From assembly GCA_046760785.1 (NCBI GenBank), contig JBHIET010000048.1:1-24753 (forward strand): DNA of 24,753 nucleotides, written 5' to 3'. Every line of letters begins with the position of its first letter. Within the stretch, counting starts at the first letter, position 1. This DNA comes from JBHIET01 sp046760785. Its GTDB lineage: Bacteria; Chloroflexota; Anaerolineae; B4-G1. Positions 1-7,593 of the stretch are shown here, piece after piece. Below the pieces are notes generated by a model. The model made no database searches. It was given only the letters and a program-made list of their open reading frames with translations, and was not told the DNA's origin. The position numbers and the translations under genes are program-made.

Positions 1-110
1 ATGCTCTGTGAAACTCTGTGTAACAACTCAGGCTATTCCGACCTGGACACAGAGATACCGAAAATCTCTCTGTGTTCCTCTGTGGAATGCTCTGTGAAAC
101 TCTGTGTAAC
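1..110. repeat. Direct and inverted CTCTGTG-type intergenic repeat
   Basis: A 24-bp unit beginning ATGCTCTGTGAAAC occurs twice without mismatch, at 1-24 and 87-110. Between the copies lie a related stretch (CTCTGTGTTCCTCTGTGG, 68-85) and an inverted fragment (GACACAGAG, 46-54). This is seen directly. The same CTCTGTG vocabulary is familiar from dispersed intergenic repeats in many environmental bacterial genomes. I see no gene here; the short open frame over 1-186 is built from the repeats and has no ribosome-binding site. Confidence 0.6.
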
Positions 111-138
111 TTGTATATCTACTCAGCCAGCGCTCCCA

Positions 139-229
139 GCCCCCGTTCCGGGGGCGTCCCATGCGGAGAATAACCGCTCGGGGTAAGATGCTCTCGCTGG
201 CGACGCCCTCAGGGACGAGGGCTGAGAGC
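139..229 (+). other. Hairpin-rich leader upstream of glnS
   Basis: Two perfect stems are visible. GCCCCC (139-144) pairs with GGGGGC (150-155) around a 5-nt loop. GCCCTC (205-210) pairs with GAGGGC (217-222), and this hairpin is enclosed by GCTCTC (190-195) pairing with GAGAGC (224-229). Neither stem is followed by a T-run, so they do not look like intrinsic terminators. The block may be the folded 5' leader of glnS or another dispersed repeat. No T-box specifier or antiterminator motif is recognisable, and I found no convincing -35/-10 pair in 1-283. Confidence 0.35.
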
Positions 230-283
230 CTTAAACATCCAATTCCGTGACAGGCTGAGTGGTTACAGAATGGAGCTATAAAT

Positions 284-1972
284 ATGGCCACGACTGATTC
301 TACTCCCTCCGACTTCATCCGCAAGGCAATTGACGAGGATTTAAGGACTGGTCGGTTCGACCGCGTGCACACGCGATTCCCGCCGGAGCCGAACGGCTAT
401 CTGCACATCGGGCACGCCAAAGCGATCTGCATTGATTTCGGCATCGCCGAGGAGTACGGCGGGCTGTACAACCTGCGATTCGACGACACGAATCCGGTCA
501 AGGAAGAGGCAGCATACGTCAAGGCGATCATAGAGGACATCCAGTGGCTGGGCTTCGACTGGGAGGATCGGCTGTTCTACGCCTCGGATTACTTTGAGCA
601 GCTCTACGAGTACGCCGTGCAGTTGATCAAAAAGGGCAAGGCGTACGTTTGTGATCTGAGCCCAGACGAAATCCGCGAGTACCGTGGCACCCTGACCGAG
701 CCTGGCAGGGATAGCCCCTATCGCAACCGCAGTGTCGAGGAGAATTTGGACCTGTTTGAGCGTATGCGGGCGGGTGAATTCGAGGATGGTTCCCGCACGC
801 TACGGGCCAAAATTGACATGGCAGCCCCCAATATGAATTTGCGAGACCCGGTGATGTATCGTATTCTACACGAGACGCATCATCGCACGGGCGACAAATG
901 GTGCATTTACCCCATGTATGACTGGGCTCATGGTCAAAGCGACTCCATCGAGGGGATCACCCATTCACTGTGTTCATTGGAGTACGAGGATCACCGCCCG
1001 TTGTACGACTGGTTTCTCGACGAGTTGGGCATCTATCACCCCCGGCAGATCGAGTTTGCGCGGCTCAACCTCACCTACACCGTGATGCACAAGCGCAGGT
1101 TGTTGCAGTTGGTGGAAGGGGGACACGTCGCCGGATGGGACGATCCGCGCATGCCGACACTATCGGGTCTGCGCAGGCGTGGTTACACACCAGAGGCAAT
1201 CCGAAACTTCTGTGATCGCATCGGTGTGGCCAAGAGCGACAGCACAATCAACGTGGCCTTCCTTGAGCACTGCATCCGCGAAGATTTGAATCAACGCGCT
1301 CCGCGTGTGATGGCTGTGTTGAGACCACTCAAGGTGGTCATTGATAACTACCCGGAAGACCTGGTGGAAGAAATGGAGGCCCTGAACCATCCTAAGGACC
1401 CCAGCATGGGGACACGGAAAGTGCCTTTTTCCCGTGTGCTGTACATCGAACGGGAGGATTTTCGTGAGGACCCGCCGAAAAAGTTTTTCCGCCTGGCCCC
1501 TGGTCGTGAGGTGCGGCTGCGATATGCGTATTTCATCACCTGCGTGAACGTGGTGAAGGATGAGCACGGCGAAGTGGTCGAGTTGCACTGCATCTACGAT
1601 CCGGCGACCCGGGGTGGCGATGCGCCGGACGGACGCAAAGTCAAGGGGACCTTGCATTGGGTCTCGGCGGCCCACGCGCTCGAAGCTGAAGTGCGGCTCT
1701 ACGACCACCTCTTCACGAAAGAGAACCCAGACGACGTGGAAGAGGGGCAAGATTTCACGGCCAACGTCAACCCCAACTCGTTGGAGATATTGACGTCGTG
1801 CCGCGTTGAGCCGAGTCTGGCAGGCGCAGCGCCAGGGGGCCACTACCAGTTCGAACGACAGGGCTATTTCTGCGTGGACCCCGATTCGTCCGATGACAGA
1901 CTCATATTCAATCGGACGGTTTCGTTGCGTGATACGTGGGCCAAGATCGAGAAGGCACAGAGAAAGAAATAG
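284..1972 (+). CDS. glnS: Glutaminyl-tRNA synthetase (GlnRS, class Ic)
   Basis: This enzyme charges tRNA-Gln directly with glutamine using ATP in the cytoplasm. The protein has 562 residues, close to the 554 of E. coli GlnRS. The N-terminal catalytic fold has FPPEPNGYLHIGHAKAI, with HIGH at residues 41-44. PEPNG, as opposed to PSPTG, is the hallmark separating GlnRS from GluRS. The second signature is VMHKR (267-271), equivalent to VMSKR, with His in place of Ser. The C-terminal half matches the two-barrel anticodon-binding region, including the stretch near LHWVSAAHA. GGAG (272-275) lies 8 nt before the ATG, which supports this start. gltX follows after 22 nt, so the two are probably co-transcribed. 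Direct GlnRS is patchily distributed in bacteria and is generally thought to have been acquired by transfer. Confidence 0.96.
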   Translation: MATTDSTPSDFIRKAIDEDLRTGRFDRVHTRFPPEPNGYLHIGHAKAICIDFGIAEEYGGLYNLRFDDTNPVKEEAAYVKAIIEDIQWLGFDWEDRLFYASDYFEQLYEYAVQLIKKGKAYVCDLSPDEIREYRGTLTEPGRDSPYRNRSVEENLDLFERMRAGEFEDGSRTLRAKIDMAAPNMNLRDPVMYRILHETHHRTGDKWCIYPMYDWAHGQSDSIEGITHSLCSLEYEDHRPLYDWFLDELGIYHPRQIEFARLNLTYTVMHKRRLLQLVEGGHVAGWDDPRMPTLSGLRRRGYTPEAIRNFCDRIGVAKSDSTINVAFLEHCIREDLNQRAPRVMAVLRPLKVVIDNYPEDLVEEMEALNHPKDPSMGTRKVPFSRVLYIEREDFREDPPKKFFRLAPGREVRLRYAYFITCVNVVKDEHGEVVELHCIYDPATRGGDAPDGRKVKGTLHWVSAAHALEAEVRLYDHLFTKENPDDVEEGQDFTANVNPNSLEILTSCRVEPSLAGAAPGGHYQFERQGYFCVDPDSSDDRLIFNRTVSLRDTWAKIEKAQRKK

Positions 1973-1994
1973 GGATTGGGAGTGGAGATCGGAT

Positions 1995-3506
1995 ATGACC
2001 GTTCGCGTTCGCATGGCACCCAGCCCCACCGGCGAGCCCCACATCGGCAACGTGCGGACGGCGGTGTTCAACTGGCTCTTTGCCCGCAAGATGGGCGGCC
2101 AGTTCATCCTGCGCATCGAGGACACCGACCGGACGCGGTACCAGCCGGAGAGCATCCCGCTCATCATGGAGGGGCTGCGTTGGCTGGGGCTGGACTGGGA
2201 TGAAGGGCCAGGGCTGGAGGAGTTGCACCGTTCGGGCGTGGAGAACGCCGAGGCGTATGCCGTCGGCGGGCCGGTCGGGCCGTACATCCAGTCGGAGCGG
2301 CTGGCGCTGTACAAAGAAGTGGCGGAGGAACTGATCGAGCGGGGCTGGGCCTACCGCTGCAACTGCACGCCGGAGCGCCTGGAGCAAGTACGAGGACACC
2401 AGCGAGCCTGCAAGCAGATGGTGATGTACGACCGCCACTGCCGCGACCTCCATCCAGATGCCATCTCTCCTGATGAACCCCACGTCGTCCGGCTCAAGGT
2501 CCCGCTGACGGGCCAGACGGTTGTGCACGACGCCGTCAAAGGGGATGTGGTCTTCGAGAACGCCGGCATAGACGACCAGATCCTCATCAAATCAGACGGC
2601 TTCCCTACCTACCATCTGGCGGTGGTAGTGGACGATCATTATATGAAGATCACTCACATCATTCGGGGCGACGATTGGATTCCCTCCACTCCCAAGCGCA
2701 TTCTGATCTACCAGGCGATGGGGTGGGAGATTCCCACCTACTGCCACGTGCCGCTGGTCAATGGCCCCGACGGCAAGAAACTGTCCAAGCGGCACGGGGC
2801 CACTGCTATCACCGAGTTCCGCGACCAGGGGTACCTGCCGGAGGCGCTGTTTAACTTTCTGGCTCTCCTGGGTTGGGCGCCGGGAGAAGGGGATGAGCAG
2901 GAGATCTTCAGCCGGGAGGAGTTGATTGAGCGGTTCGACCTGTTCCGCGTCAACAAAGCGCCTGCAGTCTTCTCCTACAAGAAACTGGATTGGATGAACG
3001 GCGTCTACATCCGCAGCCTGTCGGAGGAAGACCTACTAGAGCGACTGTTGCCCTTCTGGCAGAAAGCCGGGTTGGTGCCAGTCCCGTGCCCGGAGGAGGA
3101 GCGGAAGGCACTGCGACCACTTGTTCTGCTGGTGCAGGAGCGGTTGAAGCGGCTAGACGAGGTCGTCGAGTGGACGATGTTCCTGTTTCGGGAGATCGAG
3201 ACCCCACCGGCGGAGAGACTGGTGGGGAAGAATATGACACTGGAAGAGAGTCTGGCCGCGTTGCGACAGGCGCGAGGTTTGCTGGCGGATGTGGAGCCTT
3301 TCGAACCACAGGCAATGGAGTCGCCGATGCGGGCGCTGGCCGAGGAACTGGGACTCAAGGCGGGACAACTGTTCGGCATCGTGCGCTGGGCGGTGACGGG
3401 ACAGAAGGTTGCGCCGCCGTTGTTCGGTTCGCTGGCGATCCTGGGACGAGAACGGGTCCTAGCCCGGTTGGATGCAGCCAAGGCGACGCTGGCAGCGTCG
3501 GTATAG
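1995..3506 (+). CDS. gltX: Glutamyl-tRNA synthetase (GluRS)
   Basis: This enzyme attaches glutamate to tRNA-Glu for translation and tetrapyrrole synthesis. It is 503 residues long, a normal bacterial GluRS length. The N-terminus reads MTVRVRMAPSPTGEPHIGN, giving PSPTG and a HIGN form of the HIGH motif. The KMSKS loop is KLSKR at residues 262-266. A likely zinc site is C122-x-C124 with H148/C149, corresponding to the E. coli GluRS zinc module. The C-terminal anticodon-binding helical domain is complete. An open frame extends upstream to 1806, but that part overlaps glnS and matches nothing. The ATG at 1995 is preceded by GGAG at 1984-1987, 7 nt away, and begins the conserved domain. Because GlnRS is encoded next door, this GluRS has no evident need to misacylate tRNA-Gln, but specificity cannot be read from the sequence by eye. 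Confidence 0.96.
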   Translation: MTVRVRMAPSPTGEPHIGNVRTAVFNWLFARKMGGQFILRIEDTDRTRYQPESIPLIMEGLRWLGLDWDEGPGLEELHRSGVENAEAYAVGGPVGPYIQSERLALYKEVAEELIERGWAYRCNCTPERLEQVRGHQRACKQMVMYDRHCRDLHPDAISPDEPHVVRLKVPLTGQTVVHDAVKGDVVFENAGIDDQILIKSDGFPTYHLAVVVDDHYMKITHIIRGDDWIPSTPKRILIYQAMGWEIPTYCHVPLVNGPDGKKLSKRHGATAITEFRDQGYLPEALFNFLALLGWAPGEGDEQEIFSREELIERFDLFRVNKAPAVFSYKKLDWMNGVYIRSLSEEDLLERLLPFWQKAGLVPVPCPEEERKALRPLVLLVQERLKRLDEVVEWTMFLFREIETPPAERLVGKNMTLEESLAALRQARGLLADVEPFEPQAMESPMRALAEELGLKAGQLFGIVRWAVTGQKVAPPLFGSLAILGRERVLARLDAAKATLAASV

Positions 3507-3528
3507 CGCGATCTGGAAATCGCGGCTA
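3504..3528. terminator. Palindrome carrying both stop codons of convergent genes; possible bidirectional terminator
   Basis: The 25-bp stretch starts TAG, has arms CGCGAT (3507-3512) and ATCGCG (3519-3524) around a 6-nt loop, and ends CTA (3526-3528) after one unpaired G. TAG at 3504-3506 is the gltX stop. CTA at 3526-3528 read on the minus strand is the stop of the transglutaminase gene. A short T-rich run (TTCTTTT, 3534-3540) lies downstream of the hairpin on the plus strand. Termination is an inference; it may equally be one copy of a dispersed palindromic repeat. Confidence 0.5.
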
Positions 3529-5892
3529 CTGCGTTCTTTTGCTAAACGGCTTCCTCTGCCACGCCCATACCAACCATAACCGCCAACGCAGTCTCTGCCA
3601 GGTCTGCATCGCCCAGGCTTTGTCGGCAGCATCCGGCAAGTGGGGACTGTAACTCACCCGCACGTAGAGGTCGGTCAAGCGGCGCACCTCCTGAGCGGCA
3701 GGGGTCAATGCCCCACCACCCCAGCGCTTCTCCCGCGCCAAGTCTGCTACCCACTTGGTCAGCGACGTGGCGAACTCGTAGGGCGTGTCCCCCGCTCGCG
3801 TCGGCGCGGCCAACCGTCGCCCGTGGCGCTGGAGCCGCCCGTAAAGTGTCACCACGGCTGCCGCAGGCTTCAGACGGCGCAACCGCCAGCCGTCCACAGC
3901 CGACCAGACGACAGCCGTCAATACCAGCAGCACAAGTCCCCCCGGCACCCCCAACCGCCAGGGCCAGCCTGATACATCCCACCATGCGACCGCCGGTTCC
4001 AGCGCCCCCTCCGGCTCCGGCCATTCAAACGACGCGATCTCGGCAGGTCGCTCAATGGGCGGCAGGCCGCCCGTGGGCTCAAACTCCACCCATTCATAGC
4101 CGGGGAAGTAGACTTCGACCCACGCGTGGGCGTCGGCTTCGGTGACGACGTAGCGGGCGTTGGCCACGTCGTAGGTTCCGCTGGCGTAGCCGACCACCAG
4201 TCGGGCCGGCAGGCCGGCCGCCCGTGCCAGAACCACCATTGCCGTGGCGTAGTAGTCGCAATACCCCCTTCGCAAATCGAAGAGAAAGTAGTCAACTACA
4301 TCCCGGTCATGCGGGGGTACAGACACGTCAAGTGTATAGGGAAAAGCCCGCAGATAGGTCTCGATGGCGCGAGCTCGATCGTAGGGCGTGGGCTCAGTCG
4401 CCGTCAGGTCGCGCGCCAGCGAGAGCACCCGTGCAGGGACCGTATCAGGCAAGGCCAGGTAGCGATCCCGCACCCACACTGGATAATCGCTCCCTGCGGA
4501 GCGCAACTGCTCCTCACTGACAATGGGTACCAGCGAGTCGGCGCGATACGTAGTGGCTTCAGTTGTCGCAGCGAAAGCATCGCCGGGGGAACGCCAGGCG
4601 ACGCGATAATCCTGGTCAGCCGCAACCAGCGTCCCGGCTATGTGGAGCAGATTTCCCAAATCGCCGACGACCTGTACTTCCTGACGTACTGTTCGCTGGG
4701 CGGTCGAGGTCTCCGTAATAACCGGTTCGCCTGCCCGATATTCCACCGTCTCCGTCCCCCCGGTGAGCCAGCCACTCTGGACATAGATATCGTAGGTGAG
4801 ACCCCGCCAGTAATAACGCGGGAGCTGACTCAGGGCAGCCTCCGGTGTACCAGGCGGCAGGTCACCGGTGCTGACAACCATCACCACTCGCTCCAGCAGC
4901 TCCGGCTCAGCGCCAAGCAGGTGACGGCGCGGCAGGCCTGCAGCACGCACCTCGTCGAAGACAGTCGCCTGCACTGGCTCAGGCTGCTGCTCCACTCCCA
5001 GCGACTCAGCGAGCATCTCGGCTTTGTCCGTCCGCTCATCACCGAACCCTCGCGCAAATTCGACGATCTCGCGCACCGAGAGCGATGGCGCCAGAGCAGC
5101 CGCCGTCACCAGGGCCAGCGACAGGAGAGCCGCCCTTACTGCCAGATCTTTCCAGATGTCGTGGGAGAAGTCAATTCTGGCCACCTGCCAACGGCGCTCG
5201 CGGGCATCGTGCCGACTCAGCGCCATCAACAACAACATGGCACCCAGCAGTTGCAGCAACACGAGGGGCTTCGCCCCTGCGTAATAGAGTGTAACAACCA
5301 GCAACGCGACGGCCGGCGCCAAGCCAGGCAGCGGTTGGTGATGACGTACCTTCCAGCCAGCCCAGGCGGAAACCACCCACATGGCCAGGCTCCATACCAG
5401 CGCCGTTGCCACCGGGTCGAAGGCAGGATCACCGGCAGCCACTGTCAGTACCCAGTCGCCCCAGCGAGCCAAGAGCGCACCTACGCCGGTCCCTAGTTCC
5501 GTCAGGGCCAGCAGAGCCGGTATCCAATCTGGGGGTGGACCGCCCAGCAGCCAACGCCAGGTCTCCCAGTACAGGGAAAACAGCGCCCGCAACACCGCCA
5601 CCAGTTCTCCTCCCAGTCGTCCGACGCGCAGAAGGACCACCGCGACGCCGGAGAGAGAGGCCAAGATTCCCGCCAGCCAACCCCGCAGCCGCAAAGTGGC
5701 CATCACCCACCCGGTCAGCAAGCCTATCGCAGCCACAGTCAACAGCAGCCCGGCACCCAGGTCACGGACGACGTAGGCCAGCCCGCGCGCCACACTGTCC
5801 AGCGCCACCAGGAGTAAGGCCAGGAGAAACAATGCTCGACACCTGTTCTCGCGGATGATCCATCCGGGGGACCGTGTTACGTCACTGCTCAT
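3526..5892 (-). CDS. TgpA-type membrane transglutaminase-like protein (with DUF4129-like tail)
   Basis: A 788-residue integral membrane protein. The first ~260 residues contain roughly seven hydrophobic segments, then a long extracytoplasmic region, one further membrane segment near residues 655-675, and a cytoplasmic tail resembling DUF4129. The transglutaminase-like core has GYCDYYATAMVVLARAAGLP with nucleophile C545, then DAHAWVEVYF with H589. The third position, usually Asp, reads Glu in WVEFEPT (E605). The order matches TgpA-like proteins, whose Pseudomonas member is an essential periplasmic-domain transglutaminase. The substrate here is unknown. The start codon overlaps the 3' end of the DUF58 gene by 11 bp, which suggests translational coupling. 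The stop lies in the shared palindrome with gltX. Family assignment is firm; enzymatic activity is inferred. Confidence 0.9.
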   Translation of the reverse strand: MSSDVTRSPGWIIRENRCRALFLLALLLVALDSVARGLAYVVRDLGAGLLLTVAAIGLLTGWVMATLRLRGWLAGILASLSGVAVVLLRVGRLGGELVAVLRALFSLYWETWRWLLGGPPPDWIPALLALTELGTGVGALLARWGDWVLTVAAGDPAFDPVATALVWSLAMWVVSAWAGWKVRHHQPLPGLAPAVALLVVTLYYAGAKPLVLLQLLGAMLLLMALSRHDARERRWQVARIDFSHDIWKDLAVRAALLSLALVTAAALAPSLSVREIVEFARGFGDERTDKAEMLAESLGVEQQPEPVQATVFDEVRAAGLPRRHLLGAEPELLERVVMVVSTGDLPPGTPEAALSQLPRYYWRGLTYDIYVQSGWLTGGTETVEYRAGEPVITETSTAQRTVRQEVQVVGDLGNLLHIAGTLVAADQDYRVAWRSPGDAFAATTEATTYRADSLVPIVSEEQLRSAGSDYPVWVRDRYLALPDTVPARVLSLARDLTATEPTPYDRARAIETYLRAFPYTLDVSVPPHDRDVVDYFLFDLRRGYCDYYATAMVVLARAAGLPARLVVGYASGTYDVANARYVVTEADAHAWVEVYFPGYEWVEFEPTGGLPPIERPAEIASFEWPEPEGALEPAVAWWDVSGWPWRLGVPGGLVLLVLTAVVWSAVDGWRLRRLKPAAAVVTLYGRLQRHGRRLAAPTRAGDTPYEFATSLTKWVADLAREKRWGGGALTPAAQEVRRLTDLYVRVSYSPHLPDAADKAWAMQTWQRLRWRLWLVWAWQRKPFSKRTQ

Positions 5893-7195
5893 CTAAAGAT
5901 AACACCCTCCATGCCGCATCAGGGAGCTGGCGCACCGATACTGACCGCCCAGTTCCTGAAATCAGTCTCTCCCACCGCTCCTGCCGATCGGGGCGGGCTT
6001 GGGGCTGGTCGAGCAGGTCGCGGGTGATGATGTAGTACACCACTCCCAGGTCGGTGAGCGACGTCTGTATCTTGCCCTGGTCGCCGGTCCCGCCAAAGGA
6101 GATGGGGTCGAGCAGCAATATGGTAGGAATTGCTCCGCGCCGCAAGAGAGGCACGAGCGCTTCGATCCAGGCGACATCCGTGGCAGGCGTGACGATAACG
6201 AGGCTAGCATACTGTCCGAGCACAGGCCCCACCCGCGTCAGTAACTCGGCCAAGGGGCGCGATCCGAGAGAAACCAGCGCCAGTGCGCGCAGGATCTCCC
6301 AACGCTGGCCCTCTCCCTTTCGCGGTGGGAACCATACCAATCGCTCGCCGTGTGCCACCAACCCCACCGTCCGCCCCGACCGCAGCCCTCGGTCGGCCAG
6401 CGACGCAGCCAGGATCACACCGTGTTCCTCAGTGCCATCTTGACCCTCGCCTACCTGAACCCGCTGGTTCATGTCCAGGAGAATCCACCAGTCGCTGGCC
6501 GGAGCGCCATCGAAAAGGCGCACGAAGAGGGAATCACGGCGGGCGGAGGTGGGCCAGTGAATCCAGCGCAGGCTATCGCCGGGGAAATACTCCCGCACGC
6601 CAGCAGCGCTGACCGTGCGCTCGTAGGCGTTGGCACGGGGACGTCCCGCACCGCTCCGTCCACCTGCCGCCACCTCGATGGTTGGCAGGGGGACGATGGG
6701 CGGCAGGACCATCAGGGGGAGAGAGGCGGGATAATGCAGGGTGACCGTGTACAGCCCGAAGGGGTCGCCGGCCCGCAGGCTGGTTGGGCCGAGGATGAAA
6801 AGGCCCCGGCGGGTGCAAGCCGCCCTCGTATGCCACCGCACCGAGCGCCCGCCGCCCACGCTAGATCCCCGGCTGGCCCGGTAGCCGGGCAAGGTGGAGT
6901 GATCCACCAACTCAACCCACAGGGCAGACGCCCAGCCATCGTTGGCGAGGGTGAAGCGCTCCACCATCTGGTCACCCACCTGCGCCCACCCAAAGCGCAT
7001 CTCGCGGGTGAGTCGCAGCCCGCGCGCCAGCGACCGTGCCCACAGGTAGCTGAGCAGCCACGCGCCACCCAGTCCTACCAGCAGAATTCGCCAGCCACGG
7101 TAGGGTGCTACCAACTGCAGTGCCACCAGAAGGCCAACCAGGGCTGGCAGAAGCCACGTCCTGAGCCGTAGTTGGGGTTTAGTCTCTCCCCTCAT
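5882..7195 (-). CDS. DUF58 domain protein (vWA-like, membrane anchored)
   Basis: A 437-residue protein with two hydrophobic segments at about residues 13-30 and 35-52. A beta-rich region follows, then the DUF58 signature REYFPGDSLRWIHWPTSAR at 201-219. After it comes a von Willebrand A-like domain beginning WWILLDMN, with a degenerate metal-binding DxSxS (DMNQR). Proteins of this family are usually encoded between a MoxR-type AAA+ ATPase and a TgpA-like transglutaminase, and are thought to act in assembly or quality control of envelope proteins. Here the transglutaminase follows with an 11-bp overlap, but no moxR gene lies upstream; the next 398 bp are non-coding. The ATG at 7195 has only a weak A/G-rich sequence upstream. 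I found no convincing promoter. Confidence 0.88.
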   Translation of the reverse strand: MRGETKPQLRLRTWLLPALVGLLVALQLVAPYRGWRILLVGLGGAWLLSYLWARSLARGLRLTREMRFGWAQVGDQMVERFTLANDGWASALWVELVDHSTLPGYRASRGSSVGGGRSVRWHTRAACTRRGLFILGPTSLRAGDPFGLYTVTLHYPASLPLMVLPPIVPLPTIEVAAGGRSGAGRPRANAYERTVSAAGVREYFPGDSLRWIHWPTSARRDSLFVRLFDGAPASDWWILLDMNQRVQVGEGQDGTEEHGVILAASLADRGLRSGRTVGLVAHGERLVWFPPRKGEGQRWEILRALALVSLGSRPLAELLTRVGPVLGQYASLVIVTPATDVAWIEALVPLLRRGAIPTILLLDPISFGGTGDQGKIQTSLTDLGVVYYIITRDLLDQPQARPDRQERWERLISGTGRSVSVRQLPDAAWRVLSLDEQ

Positions 7196-7525
7196 TGTTC
7201 ATCTTCATATATGTTAGCCCGGGCTGGATAGTGTCCCCTAATGAGTGTTGGTGGTGCTTGGACTGCTCCGCCGCCGGACGCTGAAGCCGTCCGGTTGAAA
7301 GCTCAACCCCCCTCCGGGGGCACCAGAAGCCCGCAGAGCGGGGTTTGGCTATGAGCGCGGCGGTTCAGCGTCGCGCGGGGGCCGGTCGAAGCACCGATAC
7401 TTCCAGGGAGATTAACCCAGGCCGATTGTAACTGAAAGAGGCATTTCTCGCAACGTCGGGCGGCTGCCATCATGCGCGCACCCTTCCACCTTGATAGGTT
7501 GTATAGTAAGGCAGGCCATGCCAGA
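7196..7525. other. Intergenic region between divergent transcription units
   Basis: No open frame with a ribosome-binding site or recognisable protein is present between the DUF58 gene and secD. The part at 7274-7376 is dense in hairpins and is listed separately. The remainder (7404-7525) contains no strong stem or repeat that I can see. It ends in the secD promoter. Confidence 0.6.
7274..7376. ncRNA. Candidate structured RNA or palindromic element, multibranch fold
   Basis: GACGCTGAAGCCG (7277-7289) pairs with CGGTTCAGCGTC (7361-7372) with one bulged base. Three hairpins lie inside: GGTTGA/TCAACC (7293-7298 with 7303-7308, loop AAGC), CCCCC/GGGGG (about 7308-7312 with 7316-7320) and CCCGC/GCGGG (7330-7334 with 7338-7342). 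Two alternative local stems compete with the closing helix: CCGGACG/CGTCCGG (7274-7280 with 7288-7294) and GCGCG/CGCGC (7355-7359 with 7372-7376). No known riboswitch core is recognised. It could be a small RNA, a leader of either divergent unit, or a dispersed palindromic element. Transcription and strand are unknown. Confidence 0.4.
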
Positions 7526-7554
7526 TTGACACAACTGTCCCACCCGGTTATAAT
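7526..7554 (+). promoter_or_regulatory. Consensus sigma-70 promoter for secD-secF-uppP
   Basis: TTGACA (7526-7531) and TATAAT (7549-7554) are separated by exactly 17 bp, so both hexamers match consensus. Transcription would begin near 7561, giving a leader of about 33 nt. That leader ends in AAAGGA 5 nt before the secD ATG. Confidence 0.85.
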
Positions 7555-7593
7555 CTCCCACGTTCACGACACCACTCCGCCGAAAGGAACACG

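Noticed and set aside
139..283. T-box riboswitch controlling glnS
   Set aside because: No T-box antiterminator sequence, specifier loop or terminator T-run can be seen.
1806..1994. Upstream extension of gltX
   Set aside because: It overlaps glnS out of frame. The conserved GluRS N-terminus begins at 1995 behind a good ribosome-binding site.
1160..2314. Long minus-strand open frame (384 codons) across glnS and gltX
   Set aside because: It is antisense to two well-conserved synthetase genes, has no recognisable protein family and no ribosome-binding site.
4126..5496. Plus-strand open frame of 456 codons inside the transglutaminase gene
   Set aside because: It is a shadow of a GC-rich minus-strand gene. 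The translation is Arg/Gln/His-rich with no domain, and the opposite strand has clear catalytic motifs.
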